Of a DNA stretch of 64,000 nt, positions 9,682 through 20,857 are shown piece after piece (the first letter of the stretch is position 1; each line of letters starts with the position of its first letter). The notes beneath the pieces were generated by a model. It was given only the letters and a program-made list of their open reading frames with translations. It ran no database searches and was not told where the DNA came from. Made by a program: the position numbers and the translations under genes. This stretch comes from Zygotorulaspora mrakii (lineage: Eukaryota > Ascomycota > Saccharomycetes > Saccharomycetales > Saccharomycetaceae): the NCBI RefSeq assembly GCF_013402915.1, contig NC_050725.1, forward strand, positions 930,001-994,000, written 5' to 3'.

Positions 9682-12015
9682 TTAAACCATCTCAATATCT
9701 GCCACTGCATCAAGCTCAGTATAGGCGATGCCGTTTGCAGTTTCATTTATTTTTTTGCTCTTTTCTTCCTGCTGGTGCCGCAGCAGTTCTTCATATCGCC
9801 AAACGGAGACACCCTCTTGATCTTTCGGATCGGTAGGTTGAGCCATTGTTCTTAAAAACTGCTTCGTATTCGCAATAGCCATATCGGTGGACAAATTGAG
9901 GTCTGCATCAGAAAGACCTTGTGATATCCATTTGGGCAACTGATTCCTCTTTCTGGAAAAACGACGATCGGCTAGCACCATTACGCCGTAGTCATCTTTA
10001 CCTCTTAAGACTCTACCCAGGCATTGGGCGGCATGCCTCATAGCATCAAAAGAAAGAAAATCATTCTCTCTGATTTGATAATTCTCTCTTAAAAACTCTA
10101 GTCGCGCCTTCAAGATACGAGATTCTGTATACTGAAATGGAATGCCTATCATCAGAACTGTTCTACCATAATGATGATCGAAATCAATGCCCTCTGAAAC
10201 TTTACCACGAGCAACAGACAATAATATCGCACCCCTACCATTGGAACAAGCCTTTCTGTATGTTTCTAGCGCAAGCGAAGTTTCTTGCGCATCAGGAGTT
10301 TCAACAAGAATTAGCTTATGTTTCCATACTTCATCGAGTATGCCCATCGTTTGCCACATGGAGATGATACTTTCCATGTATAGATAAGAGGGGAAAAAAA
10401 CAACCATACCATCTGGTGTGATTTTTGCGAACTCTACCAGCATTGAACCATAGTTACGAACAATACTAGGATCATTTCTAATTTCAAACCTTGATGATAT
10501 GGCCACTTGATCTGAACCCTTGGTAACGATCATTGGCAAAAATGATTTTTTGGCCAAAGTCATAGCGTAAGACTTCTGTAAAACTGTCTGAAAATTTAGC
10601 ATTCTAGGATACATGTCTAACGGGGAAATGGTCCCAGACGTTATAATCACTGAAGAAAACCTCTCGAAAACAGGCTTTATGGCGATTGATGCATCTAAAC
10701 AGGTAAATCTCATTATTGGATTTGGAACCGCTGCATTTTCAATTTCATACGGCTCAATAATCAATAAAAAACCGTCTTCATAAGTGGATACAAGTGTTGC
10801 AAAGGTGGCAATATCTTTTAGAGCAGTGAAGTCCTCGATTTCTGTCACTTCCAGTGTTCTGACTAAAAGCGATAATCGTTCGGAGCAAAATCTTAGCGGC
10901 TTTCTATCAATGAACGTCAGCTGCTTCAAATGTTGCAGAAAAGATTTGGGAGTTTCAGAAATGACATGCAAAACTTTCATCCTTGTTTTTAAATACTCGA
11001 TTAATCTTTTTAAGAAAGACACGAAATGTTCTGCTCTTCTAATATTCCCGGGTACTGCTTCTGTCAGCAAATCTTCCGATAATATTGGAGTTTCCAGAGC
11101 CGGTTCTTCTCCCTGATCGAGAATATCTGCAGTATGTAGTCCTTGCACTAACTTCTCATATTCTTCTTGTAATTTTCGAGAATCAACTTTACGGACCTCT
11201 TGTATCCTATGTTCTAATGCATTGGCACCTTTACCAGCTCTTTTAAGCACATCATTAGTTAAATCTAGAGAAAGTGATTCAATGCACACGTTATCAATGT
11301 TATGGGCTTCATCGAATATAACAATACCATCTTTAGAAACCTCATTTGAAACTCTTTCAGCAATTTTTGGATCTAGAAGATAATGGTACGAGTAAATGAT
11401 TATATTACAAAGTGAAATCATTCTACGAACGATAAAATATGGACAGAGGGTATTCTCTTCGCAATACCTAATCAGTTTTTCAAAGGAATATACGCCCTTT
11501 GGAATATAATTCTCGACCTCTAGATCATAAAGATTCTCGTGATACTCACATAGTTCCACTTTCGCATCTGGATCGCTCTCTAGCTTACGTTTAGCTTGGC
11601 CACTAGTCATACGACGGCATTTCTCATCTACCACAGTGCCTTTCCTTTCTTTGCTCACTTGGGGATGCAGGCATAGATTTTTTCTGGACGTCAACCCTAG
11701 CCCACGGAAGTCCTCACGAAATCCCAATTCCCTGCTTCTATAGTCCATCAAATTCTCCAGCTCTACTAAGGCTTTTTCGATCTCCGACATAGTACGTGAA
11801 CAATATATGATCTTTCGATGCTCCGGATAGTGCATCTGATATGCAATTGTCAATGATAGCAGCGAAACAGTTTTGCCAGTTCCTGACGGCATTTCTAATA
11901 TACTGTTTCCGCCAGCGTCCAAAGTCTTCTTGATATCACACATATACCGATATTGCTCGGGATATATCTTGGGGTAGGGAAACAGTACTGGCAAATCATC
12001 TATATAAAACTTCAT
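9682..12015 (-). CDS. RAD3: Rad3 TFIIH DNA helicase (XPD)
   Basis: 5'-3' DNA helicase of TFIIH, used in nucleotide excision repair and transcription initiation. ATG at 12015 (MKFYIDDLPVLFPYPKIYPE) gives 777 residues, against 778 in S. cerevisiae; a longer frame begins at TTG and was rejected. Walker A SGTGKT has its lysine at residue 48, the DEAH box reads FDEAHN near 236, and the four iron-sulphur cysteines are visible at 115, 133, 156 and 191. Motif VI is QCLGRVLRGKDDYG. The last 40 residues lack the long run of Asp/Glu that ends the S. cerevisiae protein, although a final DIEM remains. It is convergent with BRR2 (54 bp between stops) and tandem with ADK2. Confidence 0.98.
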   Translation of the reverse strand: MKFYIDDLPVLFPYPKIYPEQYRYMCDIKKTLDAGGNSILEMPSGTGKTVSLLSLTIAYQMHYPEHRKIIYCSRTMSEIEKALVELENLMDYRSRELGFREDFRGLGLTSRKNLCLHPQVSKERKGTVVDEKCRRMTSGQAKRKLESDPDAKVELCEYHENLYDLEVENYIPKGVYSFEKLIRYCEENTLCPYFIVRRMISLCNIIIYSYHYLLDPKIAERVSNEVSKDGIVIFDEAHNIDNVCIESLSLDLTNDVLKRAGKGANALEHRIQEVRKVDSRKLQEEYEKLVQGLHTADILDQGEEPALETPILSEDLLTEAVPGNIRRAEHFVSFLKRLIEYLKTRMKVLHVISETPKSFLQHLKQLTFIDRKPLRFCSERLSLLVRTLEVTEIEDFTALKDIATFATLVSTYEDGFLLIIEPYEIENAAVPNPIMRFTCLDASIAIKPVFERFSSVIITSGTISPLDMYPRMLNFQTVLQKSYAMTLAKKSFLPMIVTKGSDQVAISSRFEIRNDPSIVRNYGSMLVEFAKITPDGMVVFFPSYLYMESIISMWQTMGILDEVWKHKLILVETPDAQETSLALETYRKACSNGRGAILLSVARGKVSEGIDFDHHYGRTVLMIGIPFQYTESRILKARLEFLRENYQIRENDFLSFDAMRHAAQCLGRVLRGKDDYGVMVLADRRFSRKRNQLPKWISQGLSDADLNLSTDMAIANTKQFLRTMAQPTDPKDQEGVSVWRYEELLRHQQEEKSKKINETANGIAYTELDAVADIEMV

Positions 12016-12081
12016 AGTGAGATTGTATTTCAAATGACCTTTCCAAGCTGCCGAAAGCCCTTCTAGTGGTTCCTGATGCTC

Positions 12082-12088
12082 TTACCCG
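12082..12088 (+). promoter_or_regulatory. Reb1-type site upstream of RAD3
   Basis: TTACCCG, the core of the Reb1 general regulatory factor site, lies 67 bp before the RAD3 ATG in the 256-bp spacer after ADK2. Its likely role is nucleosome clearance or ADK2 transcription termination; this is inferred from the motif alone. Confidence 0.4.
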
Positions 12089-12271
12089 TATACCTTTCCA
12101 GCTGTAAGTTCAAATTTTTCATATAACAAATATCTAAAATTCATCGCTTTATTATGTACAGGAAGGCTCATTAATGTCACATGCGAAAGACCAAGATACA
12201 TGAATATCGATACAGACGTATATATTTCGGGCTACAGAATGAATAGAGGCGATTTCTAATGGTTGAAGGAA

Positions 12272-12961
12272 TCAGTATTTGCCCTCCTCGATCAGCTTGC
12301 ACAGCTTTGGAAAAATAATGTCGGACGTTTCCCCCGAAACAGTTTTCAAAATGTCTTTCATTGCGTAAAATTCTCTTAAAGGTGCCATAGTTCTTGCGTA
12401 CTCTCTTAATCTCTTGCTAAACACCTCTGGGTTATCATCGGGCCGTTTCGATAAAGGCTCGCCCGTTACGTCGTCCTTACCGGGAACCTTGGGAGGATTG
12501 TACTCCAGGTTGTATATCCTACCGCTTGGAATGTGTACAAATCGATTTTCAATCCTTTTTAATATGATATCGTGGGGAACATCCAATTCTACCACTAGAT
12601 TTAAGTTGCAATGCACCTTCGATAGTTCCCCACCAAGCATTTTGGCCTGTTCTGCTGTGCGTGGAAAACCGTCAAGAAGCCAGTTAGCACTGGGTACCAG
12701 CCACCCGGTTTGGTCCAAGTGCGAGACTACTACTCGTGTGATCAAGTTGTCCGGTAATAGCTCTCCATTCAGCACGTAGGAGGCTGCCAAAGATCCGAGC
12801 TTTGTACCCTCCTTTATTTGTTGTCGCAACATATCACCAGAGGATATCGAATTGAGCTGTGGAAATCTTTTGAGCAGCCTGGATGTCTGTGTACCTTTCC
12901 CAGAACCAGGGGCACCTAAGATCAGGAGCCTCAATGGCTTATATAGCTTGTGTGATACCAT
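12272..12961 (-). CDS. ADK2: Mitochondrial GTP:AMP phosphotransferase
   Basis: Adenylate kinase family member, 229 residues against 225 for S. cerevisiae Adk2, which uses GTP to phosphorylate AMP in mitochondria. The start is ATG at 12961 (MVSHKLYKPLRLLILGAPGS). The P loop GAPGSGKGTQ spans about residues 16-25, followed by the NMP-binding segment (SSGDMLRQQIKEGT), the LLDGFPRT motif and a LID region with FVHIPSGRIYN and a DDVTGEPLSKRPDDNPE stretch. The LID lacks the zinc cysteines of some bacterial enzymes. The first 12 residues are basic and could act as an uncleaved mitochondrial signal. Position between RAD3 and the divergent MSH6 fits the ancestral order. Confidence 0.95.
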   Translation of the reverse strand: MVSHKLYKPLRLLILGAPGSGKGTQTSRLLKRFPQLNSISSGDMLRQQIKEGTKLGSLAASYVLNGELLPDNLITRVVVSHLDQTGWLVPSANWLLDGFPRTAEQAKMLGGELSKVHCNLNLVVELDVPHDIILKRIENRFVHIPSGRIYNLEYNPPKVPGKDDVTGEPLSKRPDDNPEVFSKRLREYARTMAPLREFYAMKDILKTVSGETSDIIFPKLCKLIEEGKY

Positions 12962-13422
12962 TCCGCAATCTCAGGCGATAATATGTAATGCAGGACCTCG
13001 GGCTGACCTTAAAAGTGGTTAGATGTATATGGTGTTATAGAACGTAATTCGTTCTATTTTTGATTGAAAAAGGCACCGGAAGACTAACGTGACCCACAAA
13101 ATAGCTTCAATGGCTAGATTTTATTTTGTTAATTGTTCCGTATCTCTTTTTGTCGTGCTCACGACGCAAATATCGAGTTGTCATGCCCGATCATACTAAC
13201 TACACTATTTCTGACCGAGACGCGCGACGCGTGAAGGTCAAGATATATCTAATGAAAATAACTTGCCAGGCAATCTACAAAATACTTCAACTTGAAGTTC
13301 ATCATAATTTGTGATTCAGAGAGCAGATTACCTTGATTGAAGCCTTCGCTTACAAAGAGCTTCTAATATTCTGGCGGAAGTAGTGATAACTCAATACCGT
13401 GAGTTTGTTTCTGGGTATTTCC
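12962..13422. other. ADK2-MSH6 divergent promoter
   Basis: This 461-bp region separates two divergent genes. It carries an MCB and an adjacent ACGCG half site (13220-13232). A 62-codon frame at 13126-13314 begins at a non-ATG codon and looks like noise. Nothing else was recognised. Confidence 0.6.
13220..13232 (+). promoter_or_regulatory. MCB pair for G1/S expression of MSH6
   Basis: ACGCG at 13220-13224 and a full MluI cell-cycle box, ACGCGT, at 13227-13232 lie about 190 bp before the MSH6 ATG. MBF (Mbp1-Swi6) binds ACGCGT in front of S-phase genes, and MSH6 is G1/S-regulated in S. cerevisiae. Assignment to MSH6 rather than ADK2 is an inference. Confidence 0.65.
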
Positions 13423-16400
13423 ATGACAACATCAACGATGACACCAAAGGCCTCTGGCTCTGCTCAAAAGAGGATGAAACAGTCTACTTTGTTGTCATTC
13501 TTCTCAAGACAGCCACAATCATCACCGATCTCGTCCAAAAAGGTAAATAAAGGGATTCCAGAGAGCTCCCCTACATCAATAACGAAGACTTCCAAAGCGG
13601 TCCCCGAGACACCTAGAGAAAAGAAGGCTGCAAATAAGCTACTTTTCGTTGGCATGGATGATGACATGGATAGTTCAGGTTTCGTAACATGCAATGAATC
13701 CGCTACCATGATCGATGATTCGTCAAAGACAGTGATAACGGGTAAAGATGAGGAAAAGCAGGTAAGGGAAAATACTGGCAAGGGAGAGTTTGGTGATGAA
13801 GAAGAGGAAGACGAAAGTACCAGTTTCTCCTTTAGTGGCAGAACTAGAAAGAAGATGAATTACATAGAAGACAGTGATGATGAGACTGAAACAAGCCAAA
13901 AGTCGCCATCCATATCCGCCAAGAAAAGAAGAATCCAGTCCTTCAGGACAGATGAGGACGATGAAGCGGATTACGTTCCCGATAAAAGAGAGCAAAGTGA
14001 TGAGGAATTCATGATGGATGCTACCAATGATGAGGATGATGATGATCTTCTACAAATCGTCGAAAAGGCTTCTCAGAAAACCTCGAAAAGAACAGCAAGC
14101 TTTGGTGCACCTCAAAGTACCAAAAAATCTAGCGCTCGTCGGTCGCCACTCTCTGTTTCACATAATAAGCCTAAGCACACAAATTTCAATAAGCAAAATG
14201 AGGAGAGATATCAATGGCTTGTCGATTTGCGTGACATCCAGAGAAGACCTGTTTCTGATCCAGAGTATGATCCGCGTACCTTATATATACCATCTTCCGC
14301 TTGGAACAAGTTCACTCCTTTTGAGAAACAGTACTGGGAAATAAAATCAAAGATGTGGGACAGTATAGTATTTTTCAAGAAGGGAAAATTTTTTGAGCTT
14401 TACGAGAAAGATGCTGCTTTGGCAAACGCTCTATTTGATTGGAAGATTGCGGGCGGTGGTCGTGCTAATATGCAGTTGGCAGGTATTCCAGAGATGTCTT
14501 TTGATTATTGGGCTTCTCAATTTATTCAGTATGGCTACAAAGTGGCCAAAGTTGATCAACGCGAATCAATGCTGGCAAAAGAAATGCGAGAAGGTTCTAA
14601 AGGTATTGTCAAAAGAGAATTGCAGTTCGTACTAACTTCAGGTACCCTCACAGATGCCAACATGCTTCAATCTGATCTGGCCACGTACTGTTTAGCAATA
14701 AGGGAAGAGGCAGGAAATTTTTATGATTTAGACAGCGAAATTGCTACCAACAGGACGGATAAAATATTTGGAATCGCCTTCATTGATACATCTACCGGTG
14801 AGGTGGAAATGATTGAATTTGAGGATGATGGTGAATGTACAAAACTTGATACTATTATTTCGCAAATAAATCCTAAAGAACTAATAATGGAAAAAAATAA
14901 CCTGAGTAGCCTAGCGCACAAAATCGTGAAATTTAATTCAGCTCCCCAGGCACTTTTTAATTACATCAAAGGGAAAGAAGAATTTTATGATTACCAGAGA
15001 ACTTATGATGAATTATGTTCCACAGACCCTAAATACTTCGACTCATTCGAAAAGTGGCCAGAAGTTCTAAAATCCCATTATGACAAAGGGAGAAAAGTAG
15101 GCTTTAGTGCTTTCGGGGGACTATTATACTATCTACGATGGTTAAGACTCGATCAAAGTCTTATTTCTATGGGTAATATAAATGAGTACAATCCCATTAG
15201 ATCTCAAAATTCCTTGGTTTTAGACGGTGTAACTTTGCAGAATCTGGAAATATTTCAAAACTCCTTTGATGGGACGGATAAAGGAACATTGTTCAAATTA
15301 TTCAATAAAGCAATCACTCCAATGGGAAAAAGGATGATGAAAAAATGGTTAATGCATCCTCTTTTGAAAAAGGATGATATAAATCAGAGATTAGATACTG
15401 TAGATTTTCTCTTATCTAATGATGAGGTTCGCACAGAATTAGAATCTTATCTCTCGAAAATTCCAGACCTTGAGAGACTTCTTTCAAGGGTTCACTCTGG
15501 AAATTTGAAAGTTAAGGATTTCGATAAGGTGCTCCAAGGATTTGAAACAATTGTAAAATTGCTGAATGATATGAAGGCAGTCGAACTCAAGGGTGCTCTG
15601 TCAAAGTATGTCTCAGCAATACCCGATAGCCTTTTCCCAGATGTTAATAATTGGTCTAACGCATTTGATCGTAAAAAAGCTTTACATGACGGCGTTCTTG
15701 TTCCACACAAAGGGATTGAACCAGAATTCGATGAATCTCTTGACAGAATCGCTAATTTGGAGGAGGAATTGAACAGCGTTTTGAGGAGCTACAGAAAGCA
15801 GTTCAATACTTCCAATATTCAGTTTAAAGACTCTGGAAAAGAAATATATACTATAGAGGTTCCCGTTTCTGTTACCAAACTTATCCCATCCAACTGGATG
15901 CAAATGGCAGCAAACAAGGCCACAAAAAGGTATTATTCTGACGAGGTTCGCACTCTAGCAAGATCAATGGCTGAAGCACGTGAAACTCACAAAGTGCTAG
16001 AGGAGGAGCTTAAAGGTCGTTTATGCAAAAAATTTGATGCTCATTACAGTACAAGCTGGATGCCAACAATACATTCTATTGCTAATATGGATTGCTTATT
16101 GGCACTTGTCCGTACTTCGGAGTGCTTGGGTTACCCATCATGCAGACCAACGTTAGTTGACGAGTGCGATGATAAAACACATACCAAGTTGAATGGTTTC
16201 TTGAAATTCAAATCCCTTAGACATCCGTGTTTCAATCTAGGGACTACATCATCAAAAGAATTCATACCCAACGATGTTGAACTTGGCAAGGATGTGCCTC
16301 AATTAGCTTTACTCACGGGTGCAAATGCCGCTGGAAAGTCCACTGTTTTGAGAATGACATGCATAGCTGTCATTATGGCACAAATGGGTTGCTATGTCCC

Positions 16401-17103
16401 TTGCGAAATGGCGACACTAACACCGGTAGACAGAATAATGACTCGTTTAGGAGCTAATGACAATATAATGCAAGGTAAATCTACGTTCTTTGTAGAACTT
16501 TCCGAAACCAAGAAAATTCTGGATCTTGCAACAAACAGGTCTTTGCTTGTTTTGGACGAGCTTGGAAGAGGCGGTTCTTCTAGTGATGGCTTTGCAATAG
16601 CTGAAGGTGTTTTACATCACGTTGCTACTCACATTCAAAGTTTAGGTTTTTTTGCAACACATTACGCAACACTGGGGAACAGTTTTATTGGTCATCCTCA
16701 GGTAAAGCCAATGAAAATGAGTATTCTGGTAGAAGAGCAAACAAGAAATGTCACCTTTTTATACAAGTTATTAGAGGGCAGAAGTGAAGGGTCATTTGGA
16801 ATGCATGTTGCATCAATGTGTGGTATTTCAAAACAGATTGTAGACATTGCACAGGAGGCAGCAGATAATTTCGAACATACGGCCATGTTATCGAAGGAAA
16901 AACAAAAAGCTTTAGACAAGGAACGCGATATCACAGCAATTATGCCATTGGGTTTGGAAAGTGACTTTGTAAGAATGGTTTACGGGGATGGACTGAAAAA
17001 TACAGCATTAGGAACTGGTGAAGGTGTTCAAACATATGATCAAAACATTAAACAGAACGTCCTGGGTAGCTTATTAAGCATCGTTAAAGCTCTCGGTGAT
17101 TAA
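13423..17103 (+). CDS. MSH6: Msh6 mismatch recognition protein
   Basis: MutS homologue that pairs with Msh2 as MutS-alpha to recognise base mismatches and small loops in the nucleus. First ATG at 13423 (MTTSTMTPKASG) gives 1226 residues; a second in-frame ATG lies at 13438, and the longer frame starts at GTG. An N-terminal PCNA-binding box (QSTLLSFF, residues 20-27) is followed by an acidic, low-complexity linker. The mismatch-binding motif GKFFELYE begins near residue 321. The ATPase domain has TGANAAGKST near 965-974, the FVELSE signature, VLDELGRGGSSSDG and FFATHYATL. All key residues look intact. Upstream MCBs suggest G1/S expression. Confidence 0.97.
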   Translation: MTTSTMTPKASGSAQKRMKQSTLLSFFSRQPQSSPISSKKVNKGIPESSPTSITKTSKAVPETPREKKAANKLLFVGMDDDMDSSGFVTCNESATMIDDSSKTVITGKDEEKQVRENTGKGEFGDEEEEDESTSFSFSGRTRKKMNYIEDSDDETETSQKSPSISAKKRRIQSFRTDEDDEADYVPDKREQSDEEFMMDATNDEDDDDLLQIVEKASQKTSKRTASFGAPQSTKKSSARRSPLSVSHNKPKHTNFNKQNEERYQWLVDLRDIQRRPVSDPEYDPRTLYIPSSAWNKFTPFEKQYWEIKSKMWDSIVFFKKGKFFELYEKDAALANALFDWKIAGGGRANMQLAGIPEMSFDYWASQFIQYGYKVAKVDQRESMLAKEMREGSKGIVKRELQFVLTSGTLTDANMLQSDLATYCLAIREEAGNFYDLDSEIATNRTDKIFGIAFIDTSTGEVEMIEFEDDGECTKLDTIISQINPKELIMEKNNLSSLAHKIVKFNSAPQALFNYIKGKEEFYDYQRTYDELCSTDPKYFDSFEKWPEVLKSHYDKGRKVGFSAFGGLLYYLRWLRLDQSLISMGNINEYNPIRSQNSLVLDGVTLQNLEIFQNSFDGTDKGTLFKLFNKAITPMGKRMMKKWLMHPLLKKDDINQRLDTVDFLLSNDEVRTELESYLSKIPDLERLLSRVHSGNLKVKDFDKVLQGFETIVKLLNDMKAVELKGALSKYVSAIPDSLFPDVNNWSNAFDRKKALHDGVLVPHKGIEPEFDESLDRIANLEEELNSVLRSYRKQFNTSNIQFKDSGKEIYTIEVPVSVTKLIPSNWMQMAANKATKRYYSDEVRTLARSMAEARETHKVLEEELKGRLCKKFDAHYSTSWMPTIHSIANMDCLLALVRTSECLGYPSCRPTLVDECDDKTHTKLNGFLKFKSLRHPCFNLGTTSSKEFIPNDVELGKDVPQLALLTGANAAGKSTVLRMTCIAVIMAQMGCYVPCEMATLTPVDRIMTRLGANDNIMQGKSTFFVELSETKKILDLATNRSLLVLDELGRGGSSSDGFAIAEGVLHHVATHIQSLGFFATHYATLGNSFIGHPQVKPMKMSILVEEQTRNVTFLYKLLEGRSEGSFGMHVASMCGISKQIVDIAQEAADNFEHTAMLSKEKQKALDKERDITAIMPLGLESDFVRMVYGDGLKNTALGTGEGVQTYDQNIKQNVLGSLLSIVKALGD

Positions 17104-17270
17104 AAACGTCTATTCGGTTTATTCTCAAGGAAGCATACCTTTTACTTATGGTAGTTTCAAATATATAACTCACGAAATAAGCACATAAATATAAGTATAT
17201 TCACATAACAATACACTAAATAAACGAATATTATTGCATACCGCAATATTTTTCGATACCACCCTAAGCC

Positions 17271-19961
<2,691 letters not shown>

Positions 19962-20561
19962 TTATAATACACACAAATGTCAACGTCTATGCCACAATTC
20001 AAACAAAAGATAACAGTAAATTCCACAAAATACCCATCCAGTGGCTTCACCAAATCAAATCCCGGAAGCTGCACGTCAGATTCTCGAAACACCTCCTGTA
20101 TGAAAATATCCACTTAACAGCGACAGTAATTCCAAAACAAAAAAAAATACTTCTGGTAAACCCTTTTTTTTAAAAACACCTTCCTTTATCAACCTATAAT
20201 CTAGATCCAGTTACCACTCCAAGTATATCCAGTATACGATAGAAGTTTATGCCCAAAAAGCTGAAAGTTGAACAGCTAATGAATTCTTGTCCACAGGCCT
20301 GTGATCCTAATATTTTCCAGATTTACCTGAAAAATTTCAATTTTTAATGTAAATTGAAGGGATTCCCTTTAAAGATGGCCCATCTCTCCTTATTTTTTTT
20401 TTTCTGGTCTTTTTTATGAACCTAAATTTTTTCCCCATAATCCTAATAGGGCAAATTTCCCGACTTGGGTATCTGAATACCCAATTCGGAAGGTCGCCTG
20501 CACTTCCTGGGCGCATAAAAAGAAAAAGACACCAAGAAACACGAGCCCTCGTTTTTAATCT

Positions 20562-20633
20562 AGCCCTAAGGTTGAGCCCTTAGGGTTTTACCGTACTACA
20601 TGATATTGAGCCCTAGATACAGAGCTTAGGGCT
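20562..20633. promoter_or_regulatory. Cluster of Tbf1-type TTAGGG sites
   Basis: Perfect matches to the Tbf1 consensus ARCCCTAA, on either strand, lie at 20562-20569 (AGCCCTAA), 20580-20587 (TTAGGGTT) and 20626-20633 (TTAGGGCT). A one-mismatch copy, AGCCCTAG, is at 20609-20616. Tbf1 is an essential general regulatory and insulator factor in yeasts. The cluster is about 225 bp before CCA1 and about 610 bp before RPH1. Confidence 0.65.
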
Positions 20634-20641
20634 TGAACAAC

Positions 20642-20674
20642 TGTCCGGCGAGAAGTCATTTTTGTCCGGCGAGA
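20642..20674 (+). repeat. 12-bp direct repeat TGTCCGGCGAGA
   Basis: TGTCCGGCGAGA occurs exactly at 20642-20653 and 20663-20674, so the copies are offset by 21 bp, two helical turns. It lies immediately downstream of the Tbf1-type cluster and about 185 bp before the CCA1 ATG. The GC-rich CCGGCG core is compatible with a zinc-cluster factor site, but no factor can be named. Confidence 0.7.
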
Positions 20675-20857
20675 GCTGGCGACTTTTTTTCATTCTCGAA
20701 GGAAGCTCATCACCCATCAGGCTGTGAAGCATTCCTCCAATGGAAAAATTCAACATGGAATATGGTTGCGATGCTCCAACGAGCATACGAGAACCGAGTG
20801 CTTGTTTAGTTCTGGAGAGCTCCTGATCTGGCATATGTTGGGTTATGCTGTGAGTTA

